A stretch of 64,000 bases of DNA, taken from Variovorax sp. YR216 (GTDB lineage Bacteria > Pseudomonadota > Gammaproteobacteria > Burkholderiales > Burkholderiaceae_C). The DNA lies in contig NZ_FNRO01000014.1 of the NCBI RefSeq assembly GCF_900107745.1, positions 111,884 through 175,883 on the forward strand, in the 5' to 3' direction. The notes beneath the pieces are model-generated. The model did no database searches and was not told where the DNA came from. It saw nothing but the letters and a program-made list of their open reading frames with translations. The position numbers and the translations under genes were made by a program. Shown in pieces: positions 1 to 9,394 of this stretch; position 1 is the first letter of the stretch, and each line of letters starts with the position of its first letter.

Positions 1-1342
1 ACTGTTGCACAGTGACCGTCGGCGGGGCGTCGGGGTTGTAGCCGAACTGCGTCGAGAACAGCGTTGCGTCGCTCACCAACCGGCCGCTCACACCGCCGAG
101 CGCAGGTGACAGCGCAAGGAAGGTGGGGAACAGCTTGGCCTCGTCGCGGGTGTTCCCCGCCAGAACGGGTACCCGCAGGTAGTTGCCCGACTGGATGGCA
201 GCGATGGGGTCGACCGGCAGCACGATGCCATCCGGAATCGGGCCCGAGCCCGCCAGCCCGAGCGGCGCGAGCCGGGTCAGCAGCGTGAAGAGCAGCGTGC
301 TCGGGCTCTTCGAGTGCAGGTAGGCCGCGATCTGCGCGGGCGTCTGGCTGGCCACGTAGGCCGCGGCGGATGCCGCGTCGGTGGCCAGGCCGTCGGCGAT
401 GAGCTGGCTGGTGAGCAGGGCGCTGCCCTGGGCGGCATAGGTCGCTTGCGGACTGAGCGTGGGAATGCGCCCTGGCGCGAGGTTGCTTGCCAGCGAAATC
501 CCGCCGCTGAGCGGCACCAGGCGATGAAAGAGCGGTTGTCGTGTGCCCGTCACCAGCGGGGAGGTCTGCAGCGCATAGACATTGATCGCGCCGGCCGACT
601 GGCCCATCAAGGTGACGTTTCGCGGATTGCCCCCGAAGGCCTCGATGTTGCCGCGAACGAATTCGAGTGCCTTGACGATGTCGAGCAGCGCGAAGTTGCC
701 CGAGTCGCCCACGCCGCCGGAGCCCGACTTGAGTTGCGGCAGATCGAGGAAGCCGAAGATGCCGAGCCGGTAGTTCACCGTCACGACGACGGCGTTCGCG
801 GACTTGGCGAGCGCGGCCCCGTCGTAGACAGGGTCCGCGGTGTAGCCCGACACGTCGCTGCCGCCGTGGACGAAGACGATCACCGGCAGCCCGTCGCCGT
901 TGCCTTCGTCGCGGCCCTGATCGTTCTCCCTGTTGCCGCCCTTGCGGTTGTCCTTCGACGGACGCCAGATGTTGAGGTAGAGGCAGTCCTCGCTGCCCAC
1001 CGCCTGATTCAGCGTGGTGCCGATCGTCGCGTCGTAGCGGTTGTTGGCGCCGGGGCCGTAGATGCGGCCGTACTGCACGCACGCATTGGCGAACTGCTGG
1101 GTGGCCCTGGGCTGGCGCCAGCGATCCGGGTCGACCGGCGCCTTCCAGCGCAGGTCGCCGACCGGCGGCTTCGCGAAGGGCACGCCCTTCCACGCGAGCG
1201 TCCCCGAGCGATCCGAGTCGTCGATGCCGACGACTTTCCCGAAGCGTGTTTCGCGCTCGACGTCCGCGTTCCCGTGCGCCCAGCACGGCATCTGAGAAAG
1301 AAGCGCAACACACCCCGCCACCAAGCCGGCCTTGAGCATCAT
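1..1342 (-). CDS. Type-B carboxylesterase (partial, C-terminus outside window)
   Basis: The reverse strand reads open from an ATG at 1342 to the window edge (447 codons, no stop), so the C-terminus is missing. The frame holds carboxylesterase family landmarks: an exported N-terminus, an EDCLYLN segment, an HGG oxyanion-hole motif, and the nucleophile elbow GQSAG inside a GGNPRNVTLMGQSAGA segment. The catalytic His is expected beyond the edge. The start has two adjacent ATGs (1342 and 1339). The leader is short and hydrophobic with VAGC near residue 11, which could be a lipobox; cleavage after a later Ala is the alternative. The protein is probably a periplasmic or outer-membrane-anchored ester hydrolase. 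The substrate cannot be told from sequence. It is not obviously part of the paa cluster, although it is transcribed in the same direction as paaY. Confidence 0.85.
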   Translation of the reverse strand, partial: MMLKAGLVAGCVALLSQMPCWAHGNADVERETRFGKVVGIDDSDRSGTLAWKGVPFAKPPVGDLRWKAPVDPDRWRQPRATQQFANACVQYGRIYGPGANNRYDATIGTTLNQAVGSEDCLYLNIWRPSKDNRKGGNRENDQGRDEGNGDGLPVIVFVHGGSDVSGYTADPVYDGAALAKSANAVVVTVNYRLGIFGFLDLPQLKSGSGGVGDSGNFALLDIVKALEFVRGNIEAFGGNPRNVTLMGQSAGAINVYALQTSPLVTGTRQPLFHRLVPLSGGISLASNLAPGRIPTLSPQATYAAQGSALLTSQLIADGLATDAASAAAYVASQTPAQIAAYLHSKSPSTLLFTLLTRLAPLGLAGSGPIPDGIVLPVDPIAAIQSGNYLRVPVLAGNTRDEAKLFPTFLALSPALGGVSGRLVSDATLFSTQFGYNPDAPPTVTVQQ

Positions 1343-1437
1343 GGTCTTGTCCCCTCCAGAGAAGGGCGCAACGGTAAGGGCTCGAGGTCGGCAGCGACTA
1401 CCCGGGCAAACCCGATTGGCGCCGAACGGCGCCCGAC

Positions 1438-1465
1438 TCAGCCCTCAGCCCTCGGCCCTCAGCCG
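1438..1465. repeat. Short tandem heptamer at the paaY stop codon
   Basis: Four near-identical copies of a CAGCCCT-type heptamer lie head to tail and run into the paaY stop codon (1459-1461 on the reverse strand). Just downstream of the paaY stop (1418-1435) two GGCGCC blocks are separated by four bases and could form a hairpin. No T-run follows, so it is not a canonical terminator. Confidence 0.5.
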
Positions 1466-2061
1466 CGCTTCGTCGCGATCAGCGGCTTCACGTCGGGCGC
1501 CTGCACGCGCGGCCGGTTCGCCTCGACCGCGGAGAGCGCCGTGACCTCCTTCATGCTCGCGAGACTGCGCTTCGTGAGGTCCTGGTAGGTCTTCGTACCT
1601 TCGAGCTTCCAGGCGACTTCCTGGTCGGTCAGCTCGCGGATCACCTTCGCGGGGATGCCTGCGGCGAGCGATCGCGGCGGGATCTTCTTGCCGGCCGGCA
1701 CGAAGGCGCAGGCCGCGAGGATGGCCGCTTCGCCGACCTCGGCTTCGTCCATGACGACCGCGTTCATGCCCACCAGCGCATTGCGCCGCACGATGCAGCT
1801 GTGCAGCACCGCGCCGTGGCCGATGTGGCCGTTTTCTTCCACCACGGTGTCCTGCTGCGGAAAGCCGTGGATCACGCAGGTGTCCTGCAGGTTGGAGCCG
1901 CGCTTGAGCTCGATGCGGCCGAAGTCGCCGCGCAGCACGGCGCATGGACCGACGTAGCAATCGGGCCCCACGATGACGTCGCCGATCAGCACGGCGGTGG
2001 GGTGCACGTAGGCGCTCGGGTCGATGACCGGCACCACGCCTTCGATGGAATAGCAGGGCAA
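1459..2061 (-). CDS. paaY: PaaY, phenylacetate-pathway thioesterase of the gamma-carbonic-anhydrase fold
   Basis: The 200-residue protein has the hexapeptide repeats of a left-handed beta-helix (about residues 10-165). It carries the His-rich metal site of the gamma-carbonic-anhydrase family (IHG near residue 70, then GHIGHGAVLHSC). Length and C-terminus (a helical tail with KTYQDLTKRSLASM) match PaaY of phenylacetate clusters. From the family, PaaY is a trimeric thioesterase that hydrolyses toxic, dead-end ring-hydroxylated CoA thioesters made when the epoxide intermediate goes astray. It is transcribed divergently from paaG across a 186-base region containing the TetR-type operator, so both directions may be controlled by the same regulator. 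Assignment is by motif and by the adjacent pathway genes. Confidence 0.93.
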   Translation of the reverse strand: MPCYSIEGVVPVIDPSAYVHPTAVLIGDVIVGPDCYVGPCAVLRGDFGRIELKRGSNLQDTCVIHGFPQQDTVVEENGHIGHGAVLHSCIVRRNALVGMNAVVMDEAEVGEAAILAACAFVPAGKKIPPRSLAAGIPAKVIRELTDQEVAWKLEGTKTYQDLTKRSLASMKEVTALSAVEANRPRVQAPDVKPLIATKRG

Positions 2062-2130
2062 GGTTTGTCTCCAGTGTCTGGGCTGTTACGGGCTGTTTCG
2101 AGCCAAGGGTTAACCCTGTGCAAGTTTGAC

Positions 2131-2160
2131 TTGCGTCAGGATTGGTGACGATCTTATGAT
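2131..2160 (+). promoter_or_regulatory. Predicted sigma70-type promoter of the paa operon
   Basis: A TTGCGT hexamer (2131-2136) and TATGAT (2155-2160) are spaced by 18 bases and point at paaG. The expected start of transcription falls near 2167, inside the palindromic operator. Prediction only. Confidence 0.5.
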
Positions 2161-2179
2161 TCACCGACCGGTCGGTCAA
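2160..2179. promoter_or_regulatory. PaaR (TetR-type) operator overlapping the paaG promoter
   Basis: A 20-base inverted repeat has nine of ten base pairs matched; its core ACCGACCGGTCGGT (2163-2176) is a perfect palindrome. It starts at the last base of the predicted -10 box and covers the expected transcription start, which fits simple repression by blocking RNA polymerase. TetR-type PaaR regulators of beta-proteobacteria are known to bind GACCG/CGGTC palindromes of this kind and to be released by phenylacetyl-CoA. A tetR-family gene, the likely partner, lies at 8648-9265. I saw no second copy of this palindrome in the cluster. Confidence 0.75.
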
Positions 2180-2247
2180 CAATACTCTTGACGCAGATCA
2201 AGACCCCACCGGCGCCCGAATCCCGTTCCCACGACTGGAGACACAGC

Positions 2248-3048
2248 TTGCCCGATGCACTCGTCCTCGCCTCGCAGGACGGCCCGGTTCTGACGCTCAC
2301 GCTCAACCGGCCCGCCGCGCTCAACAGTTTCAATGGCGCCATGCATGAGCAGCTTCGCGCCGCGCTCGATGCGGCGGCATCGGATGCCGCGGTGCGCTGC
2401 GTGATCCTCACCGGTGCCGGCCGCGGCTTCTGCGCCGGGCAGGACCTGGCCGATCCGATGGTCGCGCCGTCGCCGGCCGGCGAGCCGCCCAAGGACCTGA
2501 GCCGCGCGATCGAGCTGCACTACACGCCGCTGGTCAAGCGCCTCAAGTCGATGCCGGTGCCGGTCATCGCCGCGGTCAACGGCGTCGCGGCCGGCGCGGG
2601 CGCGAACCTCGCGCTCAACTGCGACCTGGTGCTGGCGGCGCAATCGGCGAGCTTCATCCAGGCCTTCGCGAAGATCGGCCTCGTGCCCGACACCGGCGGC
2701 ACCTGGCTGCTGCCGCGCATCGTGGGCCGCGCACGCGCGCTGGGCCTGGCGATGCTGGGCGACAAGCTCTCCGCCGCCGAAGCCGAACGCATCGGCCTTA
2801 TCTGGAAATGCGTCGACGACGCCGCGCTCGCCGACGAGGCCCGCAAGCTCGCCGGGCGCCTCGCCGCCATGCCCGTGAAGGCGCTGGCCGCCACCCGTGC
2901 CGCCATCGACGCCGCGCAGCACTTCACGCTCGACCAGGCGCTCGACCACGAAGCCGCGCTGCAGGCCGAGCTGGGCCGCGCCCACGACTACCTCGAAGGC
3001 GTGGCCGCGTTCGGCGCGAAGCGCGCCCCCCAGTTCACCGACCGCTGA
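2248..3048 (+). CDS. paaG: PaaG, 1,2-epoxyphenylacetyl-CoA isomerase
   Basis: Crotonase-fold protein of 266 residues, close in length and segment order to PaaG of E. coli (GAGRGFCAGQDL, AAVNGVAAGAGANLAL oxyanion-hole region, GLVPDTGGTWLLPR active-site segment, C-terminal KRAPQFT). PaaG isomerises the ring-1,2-epoxide of phenylacetyl-CoA to the oxepin form ready for ring opening. It is first in the forward operon. The start is uncertain. A TTG at 2248 has a GGAG box seven bases upstream and gives the usual length. The longer frame from TTG 2188 would begin only about 20 bases from the predicted transcription start and has no ribosome site. The first in-frame ATG is too far inside the domain. 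Confidence 0.93.
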   Translation: MPDALVLASQDGPVLTLTLNRPAALNSFNGAMHEQLRAALDAAASDAAVRCVILTGAGRGFCAGQDLADPMVAPSPAGEPPKDLSRAIELHYTPLVKRLKSMPVPVIAAVNGVAAGAGANLALNCDLVLAAQSASFIQAFAKIGLVPDTGGTWLLPRIVGRARALGLAMLGDKLSAAEAERIGLIWKCVDDAALADEARKLAGRLAAMPVKALAATRAAIDAAQHFTLDQALDHEAALQAELGRAHDYLEGVAAFGAKRAPQFTDR

Positions 3049-3056
3049 TCCACACG

Positions 3057-3497
3057 ATGACCACAGAACGAACCCCGCAGCAGATCGCCGATCTGGCCCG
3101 CGAACACATGTTCGCCAACGACCGCGCGGCCAGAGGCCTCGGCATGGAAGTCACCGAAGTTTCGCCCGGCAAGGCGACCGTGACCATGACCGTGCGCGAG
3201 AACATGCTCAACGGCCACGACATCTGCCACGGCGGCCTGATCACCACGCTGGCCGACACCGCCTTCGCCTACGCCTGCAATTCGTACAACGAACTCACCG
3301 TGGCCTCGGGCTTCTCGGTGGACCTGATGGCCCCCGGCCGCGAAGGCGACGTGCTCACCGCGCGCAGCTTCGAAGTGTCGAAGGCCGGCCGCACCGGCGT
3401 GTACGACTGCGACATCACCAACCAGCGCAACGAGCGCATCGCGGTCTTCCGCGGTCGTTCGTACACCATCAAGGGCAAGCCGGTCTTCACCGCGTGA
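3057..3497 (+). CDS. paaI: PaaI, hydroxyphenylacetyl-CoA thioesterase
   Basis: This 146-residue hotdog-fold thioesterase carries the PaaI signature HGG followed by TLADTAFAYACNS; the Asp in LADTAF is the family catalytic residue. The start at ATG 3057 is eight bases after the paaG stop, which indicates one operon. From the family, PaaI hydrolyses ring-hydroxylated phenylacetyl-CoA and 3-hydroxyadipyl-type thioesters and recycles CoA trapped as dead-end products. It therefore complements PaaY encoded on the other side of the operator. Confidence 0.93.
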   Translation: MTTERTPQQIADLAREHMFANDRAARGLGMEVTEVSPGKATVTMTVRENMLNGHDICHGGLITTLADTAFAYACNSYNELTVASGFSVDLMAPGREGDVLTARSFEVSKAGRTGVYDCDITNQRNERIAVFRGRSYTIKGKPVFTA

Positions 3498-3517
3498 GCC
3501 ACCCAGAGGAGACATCC

Positions 3518-4837
<1,320 letters not shown>

Positions 4838-4880
4838 CAGCGAACGACTGAACGAACAACCGAAAGGGAAAGGACAGAGC

Positions 4881-5891
4881 ATGTACACGCAAGCCATGGA
4901 CACGATGGGCAAGGACGAAGGCGGCAAGAAGGCCGTGCGCTCGGCCGAAGAAATGCAGCTCGAAGAGCGCTTCGACGCGCACATCGACGCGGGCGATTTC
5001 ATCGAGGCCAAGGACTGGATGCCCGACCACTACCGCAAGACGCTGGTGCGGCAGATCAGCCAGCACGCGCACTCGGAAATCGTCGGCATGCTGCCCGAAG
5101 GCAACTGGGTCACGCGCGCGCCGACGCTCAAGCGCAAGGCGATCCTGCTCGCCAAGATCCAGGACGAGGCCGGCCACGGGCTCTATCTCTACTCGGCCGC
5201 GGAAACGCTCGGCACCTCGCGCGACCAGATGCTCGACGCGCTGCACACCGGCCGCGCCAAGTACAGCTCGATCTTCAACTACCCGACGCTCACCTGGGCC
5301 GACATGGGCACCATCGGCTGGCTGGTCGACGGCGCCGCGATCATGAACCAGGTGCCGATCTGCCGCTGCTCCTATGCGCCGTATGCCCGCGCCATGATCC
5401 GCATCTGCCGCGAGGAGAGCTTCCACCAGCGCCAGGGCTTCGAGGCGCTGCTCACCATGATGCAGCACGGCACCGATGCGCAGAAGGCGATGGTGCAGGA
5501 CGCGGTCAACCGCTGGTGGTGGCCGTCGATCATGATGTTCGGCCCGCCGGACGACCAGTCGCCCAACTCCGCGCAGTCGATGCGCTGGGGCATCAAGCGC
5601 ATCTCGAACGACGACCTGCGCGCCAAGTTCATCGACGCCACCATCGAGCAGGCCAAGGTGCTCGGCGTCACGCTGCCGGACCCCGATCTCAAGTGGAACG
5701 AGGAACGCCAGCACTACGACCACGGCACGATCGACTGGAGCGAGTTCTGGCGCGTGGTCGGCGGCGACGGCCCATGCAACCGCGAACGCCTCGGCGCGCG
5801 CGTCAAGGCATGGGAAGACGGTGCCTGGGTGCGCGATGCCGCACTCGCCCACGCCGCCAAGCGCGCCACGCCCGAACCCCTCGCTGCCTGA
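4881..5891 (+). CDS. paaA: PaaA, catalytic di-iron subunit of phenylacetyl-CoA 1,2-epoxidase
   Basis: This 336-residue protein is the oxygenase subunit of the PaaABCE multicomponent monooxygenase, which epoxidises the aromatic ring of phenylacetyl-CoA with O2 and electrons from PaaE. Two ExxH metal-binding motifs are visible: E96-H99 in DEAGHGLYLY and E179-H182 in REESFHQRQGF, consistent with a di-iron centre. The start at ATG 4881 follows an AAAGGGAAAGGA purine-rich stretch; an in-frame ATG at 4896 is possible. The gene order A-B-C-D-E is the standard one. Confidence 0.97.
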   Translation: MYTQAMDTMGKDEGGKKAVRSAEEMQLEERFDAHIDAGDFIEAKDWMPDHYRKTLVRQISQHAHSEIVGMLPEGNWVTRAPTLKRKAILLAKIQDEAGHGLYLYSAAETLGTSRDQMLDALHTGRAKYSSIFNYPTLTWADMGTIGWLVDGAAIMNQVPICRCSYAPYARAMIRICREESFHQRQGFEALLTMMQHGTDAQKAMVQDAVNRWWWPSIMMFGPPDDQSPNSAQSMRWGIKRISNDDLRAKFIDATIEQAKVLGVTLPDPDLKWNEERQHYDHGTIDWSEFWRVVGGDGPCNRERLGARVKAWEDGAWVRDAALAHAAKRATPEPLAA

Positions 5892-5916
5892 TCAAGGCCT
5901 TTCAAGGAACCCCACC

Positions 5917-6234
5917 ATGAGCAACCCGAATCCGTCGAACGCCGCCGCCCCCGCCAACGAATGGCCGCTGTGGGAAGTCTTCGTCCGCAGCCGCTCCGGC
6001 CTCGACCACAAGCACTGCGGCAGCCTGCACGCCGCCGATCCCAAGATGGCGATCCAGATGGCCCGCGACGTCTACACCCGCCGCCAGGAAGGCACCAGCG
6101 TGTGGGTCGTGCGCTCCGACCAGATCGTCGCGAGCGACCCGGGCGATAAGGACATGTACTTCGACCCGATGGAAGACAAGGTCTACCGCCACCCGACCTT
6201 CTACCAGCTCCCCGGCTCGGTAGACCACATGTGA
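5917..6234 (+). CDS. paaB: PaaB, small subunit of phenylacetyl-CoA epoxidase
   Basis: The 105-residue protein matches the PaaB family: WPLWEVFVRSRSGLDHKHCGSLHA near the N-terminus and the WVVRSDQIVASDP core. PaaB has no catalytic residues of its own; in the family it bridges subunits of the epoxidase. The start is ATG 5917, 25 bases after paaA. The first 15 residues are Asn/Pro/Ala-rich and look like an unstructured lead-in. Confidence 0.95.
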   Translation: MSNPNPSNAAAPANEWPLWEVFVRSRSGLDHKHCGSLHAADPKMAIQMARDVYTRRQEGTSVWVVRSDQIVASDPGDKDMYFDPMEDKVYRHPTFYQLPGSVDHM

Positions 6235-6244
6235 GGTGGCCCAG

Positions 6245-7018
6245 ATGCAAGCATCCATCGCCGTCGACCTCCAGCCCGCCGTGCAGTACCTGCTGCGCAT
6301 CGGCGACACCTGCCTGATCCACGCGCAGCGCATTTCCGAGTGGTCGGGCCACGCACCCATCCTGGAAGAGGACATCGCCATGTCGAACATGGCACTCGAC
6401 CTGATCGGCCAGTCCCGCGCCGTGCTCACGCTCGCGGGCCAGCTCGAAGGCCGCGGGCATGACGAAGACCAGCTCGCGTTCCTGCGCCAGGAGAAGGACT
6501 TCCGCAACTTCACGATGGTCGAGCTGCCGCGCGGCGACTTCGCCTTCACGGTGATGCGCAACGCGATGATGGCGACGCTGATGAAGCTGCTCTGGGAGCG
6601 GCTCGCCGATTCGAGCAATGCCGAGCTGTCGGCCATCGCCGGCAAGGCGATCAAGGAAGCGCGCTACCACCAGCAGCACGCCGCCGACTGGGTGGTGCGC
6701 TTGGGCGACAGCACCGACGAAGCGCGCCAGCGCATCGAGAAGGCGCTGCGCGATCTGTGGCTCTACGTGCCCGAGCTCTTCGACACCGACGCGATCGACG
6801 AGGCCGCGAGCGCCGAAGGCATCGGCCCGCGCTGGTCCGACCTGCAAGCGAAGTGGCTCGAAGAGATGGATGCCATCCTGGCCGAAGCCACGCTCAAGCG
6901 CCCAGACGACGCGGCCTTCCGCAGCACCGGCAAGCGCGGCGTGCACAGCGAGCACATGGGCTACATCCTCACCGAGATGCAGTACCTGCAGCGCGCCTAC
7001 CCCGGGGGCGTGTGGTGA
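6245..7018 (+). CDS. paaC: PaaC, structural subunit of phenylacetyl-CoA epoxidase
   Basis: This 257-residue helical protein is homologous to PaaA but lacks the paired iron-ligand motifs. It is the structural partner of the PaaA-PaaC core heterodimer and docks the reductase. Recognisable segments include LLRIGDTCLIHAQRISEW near the N-terminus and KEARYHQQHAADWVVRLGD in the middle. The start is set at ATG 6245 because GAGGTG (6233-6238) is correctly spaced from it; a GTG at 6236 is in frame but overlaps that ribosome site. The paaB stop is ten bases upstream. Confidence 0.95.
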   Translation: MQASIAVDLQPAVQYLLRIGDTCLIHAQRISEWSGHAPILEEDIAMSNMALDLIGQSRAVLTLAGQLEGRGHDEDQLAFLRQEKDFRNFTMVELPRGDFAFTVMRNAMMATLMKLLWERLADSSNAELSAIAGKAIKEARYHQQHAADWVVRLGDSTDEARQRIEKALRDLWLYVPELFDTDAIDEAASAEGIGPRWSDLQAKWLEEMDAILAEATLKRPDDAAFRSTGKRGVHSEHMGYILTEMQYLQRAYPGGVW

Positions 7019-7530
7019 ACGCCGGGGCGGCCATGACAACCCGCAGCGAACAGGCCTGGGACGTGCTCTCTACAGTGCTCGACCCCGAAGTGCCGGCACT
7101 GTCGGTGCGCGACCTCGGCATCGTGCGCGACGTGGTCGAGCATGACGACCGGCTCGAAGTGGTGCTCACGCCGACCTACTCGGGCTGCCCCGCGACCGAG
7201 GTCATCGAGCATGACGTGCTGGCCGCGATCGAGAAAGCCGGCCTCGGCCCCGCCTACGTGACGCTGCAACGCGCACCCGCGTGGACCACCGACTGGATCA
7301 GCGCCGAAGGCCGCCGCAAGCTCTTCGAATACGGCATCGCGCCGCCCGGCCCCGCTGCCGATGGCGCCGTGCCGATCCGCATCTTCGGCCGCAAGGCCGA
7401 CGCCGTGATTTGCCCGCGTTGCGGCAGCAAGAACACGGAGCGTCTCTCCGCGTTCGGATCCACCGCCTGCAAGTCCATGTATCGCTGCATCTCGTGCCGC
7501 GAACCTTTCGAACATTTCAAGCCGATCTGA
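7015..7530 (+). CDS. paaD: PaaD, epoxidase maturation protein (DUF59/MIP18 family)
   Basis: A protein of about 171 residues with an N-terminal MIP18/DUF59 domain (LDPEVPALSVRDLGIVRDV, TPTYSGCPATEVI) and a C-terminal zinc-ribbon-like CPRCGS...CxxC motif (CISCREPF). PaaD is required for in vivo activity of the epoxidase and is thought to help assemble the Fe-S or iron centres; it is not part of the purified enzyme. The GTG start at 7015 overlaps the paaC stop by four bases (GTGA) and has a G-rich ribosome site. ATG 7033 is an in-frame alternative (165 residues). Confidence 0.93.
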   Translation: MNAGAAMTTRSEQAWDVLSTVLDPEVPALSVRDLGIVRDVVEHDDRLEVVLTPTYSGCPATEVIEHDVLAAIEKAGLGPAYVTLQRAPAWTTDWISAEGRRKLFEYGIAPPGPAADGAVPIRIFGRKADAVICPRCGSKNTERLSAFGSTACKSMYRCISCREPFEHFKPI

Positions 7531-7548
7531 AGCGGCGGAGCACCCCAC

Positions 7549-8634
7549 ATGAGCGTCATGTTCCATCCCTTGACCGTGCGCCAGATCGCACCCGACACCG
7601 ACGAGGCGGTCATCGTCTCCTTCGATGTGCCCACCGACCTGCGCGAAGTCTTCGGCTTCACGCAGGGCCAGTACCTCACCCTGCGCAAGGAGATCGACGG
7701 CCAGGACCTGCGCCGCTCCTACTCGATCTGCGCCGGCGTCGATGACGGCGAACTGCGCGTTGGCGTGCGCAAGGTCAAGGGCGGCACCTTCTCCAACTGG
7801 ATCAACGAGAAGCTCCAGCCCGGCGACACCATCAACGTGATGGCGCCGCAGGGCCGCTTCTTCGTGCCGATCGAGCCCGAGGCGAGGCGCCACCATGTCG
7901 GCATCGTCGGCGGCAGCGGCATCACGCCGATCCTGTCGATCATGAAGACGGTGCTTGCGCGCGAGCCGCACTCGCGCTTCACGCTGATCTACGGCAACCG
8001 CAAGCTGCAGTCCACGATGTTCAAGGAAGAGCTCGAGGACCTGAAGAACCGCTACATGACGCGCCTCGTGCTTCACCATGTGTTCAGCGGCGAGCCGACC
8101 GATGCGCCGCTCAACATGGGCCGCATGAGCCGCGAGAAGCTCGGCGAGTTCCTCGCGAGCGTGGTGCCGGCCGGCAGCATCGACCACGTCTACATCTGCG
8201 GCCCGTTCCAGATGAACGACGAGGCGGAGGCCGCCTTGCTCGCGGCCGGCGTGCCGGAAGACCGCATCCACATCGAACGCTTCGGCGTCGCGACGCCCGA
8301 GGGCGCGCCGGTGGGCGCGGTGATCCACGAGGCCAAGCCCGGCGATGCCGAAGTCTCGAAGATCGTCATCATCCGCGACGGCCTGCAGCGCGAGATCGAA
8401 TTCCGCAAGGACCAGCCGAGCATCCTCGACTGCGCGTCGGCCTCGGGGCTCGAAGTGCCGTTCTCGTGCACGTCGGGTGTGTGCGGCACCTGCCGCGCCA
8501 AGGTCGTCGAAGGCGAGGTGCGAATGGAGCGAAACTTCGCGCTCGACAAGAACGAGGTCGCGGCCGGCTTCGTTCTGACCTGCCAGGCCCATCCATTGAC
8601 CGAGAAGGTGGTCCTCTCATTCGACGAACGCTAA
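7549..8634 (+). CDS. paaE: PaaE, reductase subunit of phenylacetyl-CoA epoxidase
   Basis: This 361-residue electron-transfer protein has a ferredoxin-NADP reductase domain with the flavin motif RRSYSIC and the nucleotide motif GGSGITPILS. It ends in a plant-type [2Fe-2S] ferredoxin domain with cysteines in CTSGVCGTC and a final LTCQ. It passes electrons from NADPH to the PaaA di-iron centre. The start is ATG 7549, 18 bases after paaD. It is the last enzyme gene before the regulator. Confidence 0.96.
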   Translation: MSVMFHPLTVRQIAPDTDEAVIVSFDVPTDLREVFGFTQGQYLTLRKEIDGQDLRRSYSICAGVDDGELRVGVRKVKGGTFSNWINEKLQPGDTINVMAPQGRFFVPIEPEARRHHVGIVGGSGITPILSIMKTVLAREPHSRFTLIYGNRKLQSTMFKEELEDLKNRYMTRLVLHHVFSGEPTDAPLNMGRMSREKLGEFLASVVPAGSIDHVYICGPFQMNDEAEAALLAAGVPEDRIHIERFGVATPEGAPVGAVIHEAKPGDAEVSKIVIIRDGLQREIEFRKDQPSILDCASASGLEVPFSCTSGVCGTCRAKVVEGEVRMERNFALDKNEVAAGFVLTCQAHPLTEKVVLSFDER

Positions 8635-8647
8635 GCAAAGGATTTCC

Positions 8648-9265
8648 ATGGCCCGTGGACGCTCACCCGGTTACGACGATCAGCGCGAGATGATCCTGGA
8701 GAACGCCGCGCAGCTGTTCGCCAACCGGGGCTATTCCGCCACCTCGATGAACCAGGTGGCGGAAGCGTGCGGGTTTTCGAAGGCCTCGCTCTATCACTAC
8801 TACCGCGACAAATACAGCCTGCTCGTGAGCATTGCGGAGAACCATGTGTCGCGGCTCGAAGACCTTGTCGCGGACGTCGAGGCCCAGGAGCTCGCGCCCG
8901 AGGCGCGCCTGCGCGAGCTCATCCGCCGATTCGTGCAGGAATATGCGGGCGCACGGCACGCGCATCGCGTGCTCACCGAGGACGTGAAGTTCATGGAGGA
9001 GGGCGATCGCGAGCGCGTGCTCGGCACGCAGCGCAAGGTGGTGTCAGGCTTCGCGCGCGCGGTGCTCGAACTTCGGCCCGACCTGCGCGATGCCGCGCTC
9101 GCCAAGCCGCTGACCATGCTGCTGTTCGGCATGATCAACTGGATGTTCATCTGGATGCGCCCCGACGGCGAACTCGACTACGACGCCATGGCCCCGGTGG
9201 TGGCCGATCTCTTCCTCGGGGGGCTTCCCGGCGTGAAGATTCCCCAGCGCATCGCGTTGATATGA
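8648..9265 (+). CDS. paaR: TetR-family regulator, probable PaaR
   Basis: The 205-residue TetR-type repressor has an N-terminal helix-turn-helix (YSATSMNQVAEACGFSKASLYHYY, residues about 27-50) and an all-helical ligand-binding domain. It lies 13 bases after paaE in the same direction, so it is likely co-transcribed and autoregulated from the paaG promoter. In beta-proteobacteria PaaR proteins of this family repress paa genes and respond to phenylacetyl-CoA. The perfect palindrome at 2163-2176 is its probable site. The regulator identity rests on family and context; no binding data are visible. Confidence 0.88.
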   Translation: MARGRSPGYDDQREMILENAAQLFANRGYSATSMNQVAEACGFSKASLYHYYRDKYSLLVSIAENHVSRLEDLVADVEAQELAPEARLRELIRRFVQEYAGARHAHRVLTEDVKFMEEGDRERVLGTQRKVVSGFARAVLELRPDLRDAALAKPLTMLLFGMINWMFIWMRPDGELDYDAMAPVVADLFLGGLPGVKIPQRIALI

Positions 9266-9269
9266 AACA

Positions 9270-9354
9270 CCCCCAGCCTCGCCCAATGCGTGTGGCTCTG
9301 CACCCCCTCAAGGGGACGCACCCAGCGGCCCGGCCAAGCCGGTTCCGCGGGTGC
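9270..9354 (+). repeat. Interspersed hairpin repeat, copy 1
   Basis: A roughly 85-base intergenic element lies directly behind paaR. It has a CCCC/GGGG inverted repeat followed by a GC-rich hairpin GCGGCCCGGC-CAA-GCCGGTTCCGC and an ending of CCGCGGG. Three more copies lie at 10554, 13555 and 55875, all in the same orientation. Arms are conserved while loops vary. Confidence 0.85.
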
Positions 9355-9394
9355 CTGTGAACATTTTCTTAACCACCAAAACGGAGACATGCTC

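Noticed and set aside
1438..1465. Tandem heptamers considered as a CRISPR array
   Set aside because: Only four units of seven bases, no spacers, no cas genes.
314..1588. Forward frame of 424 codons opposite the carboxylesterase
   Set aside because: The reverse strand carries the esterase with GQSAG and other motifs; the forward frame has no motif and runs across the intergenic gap.
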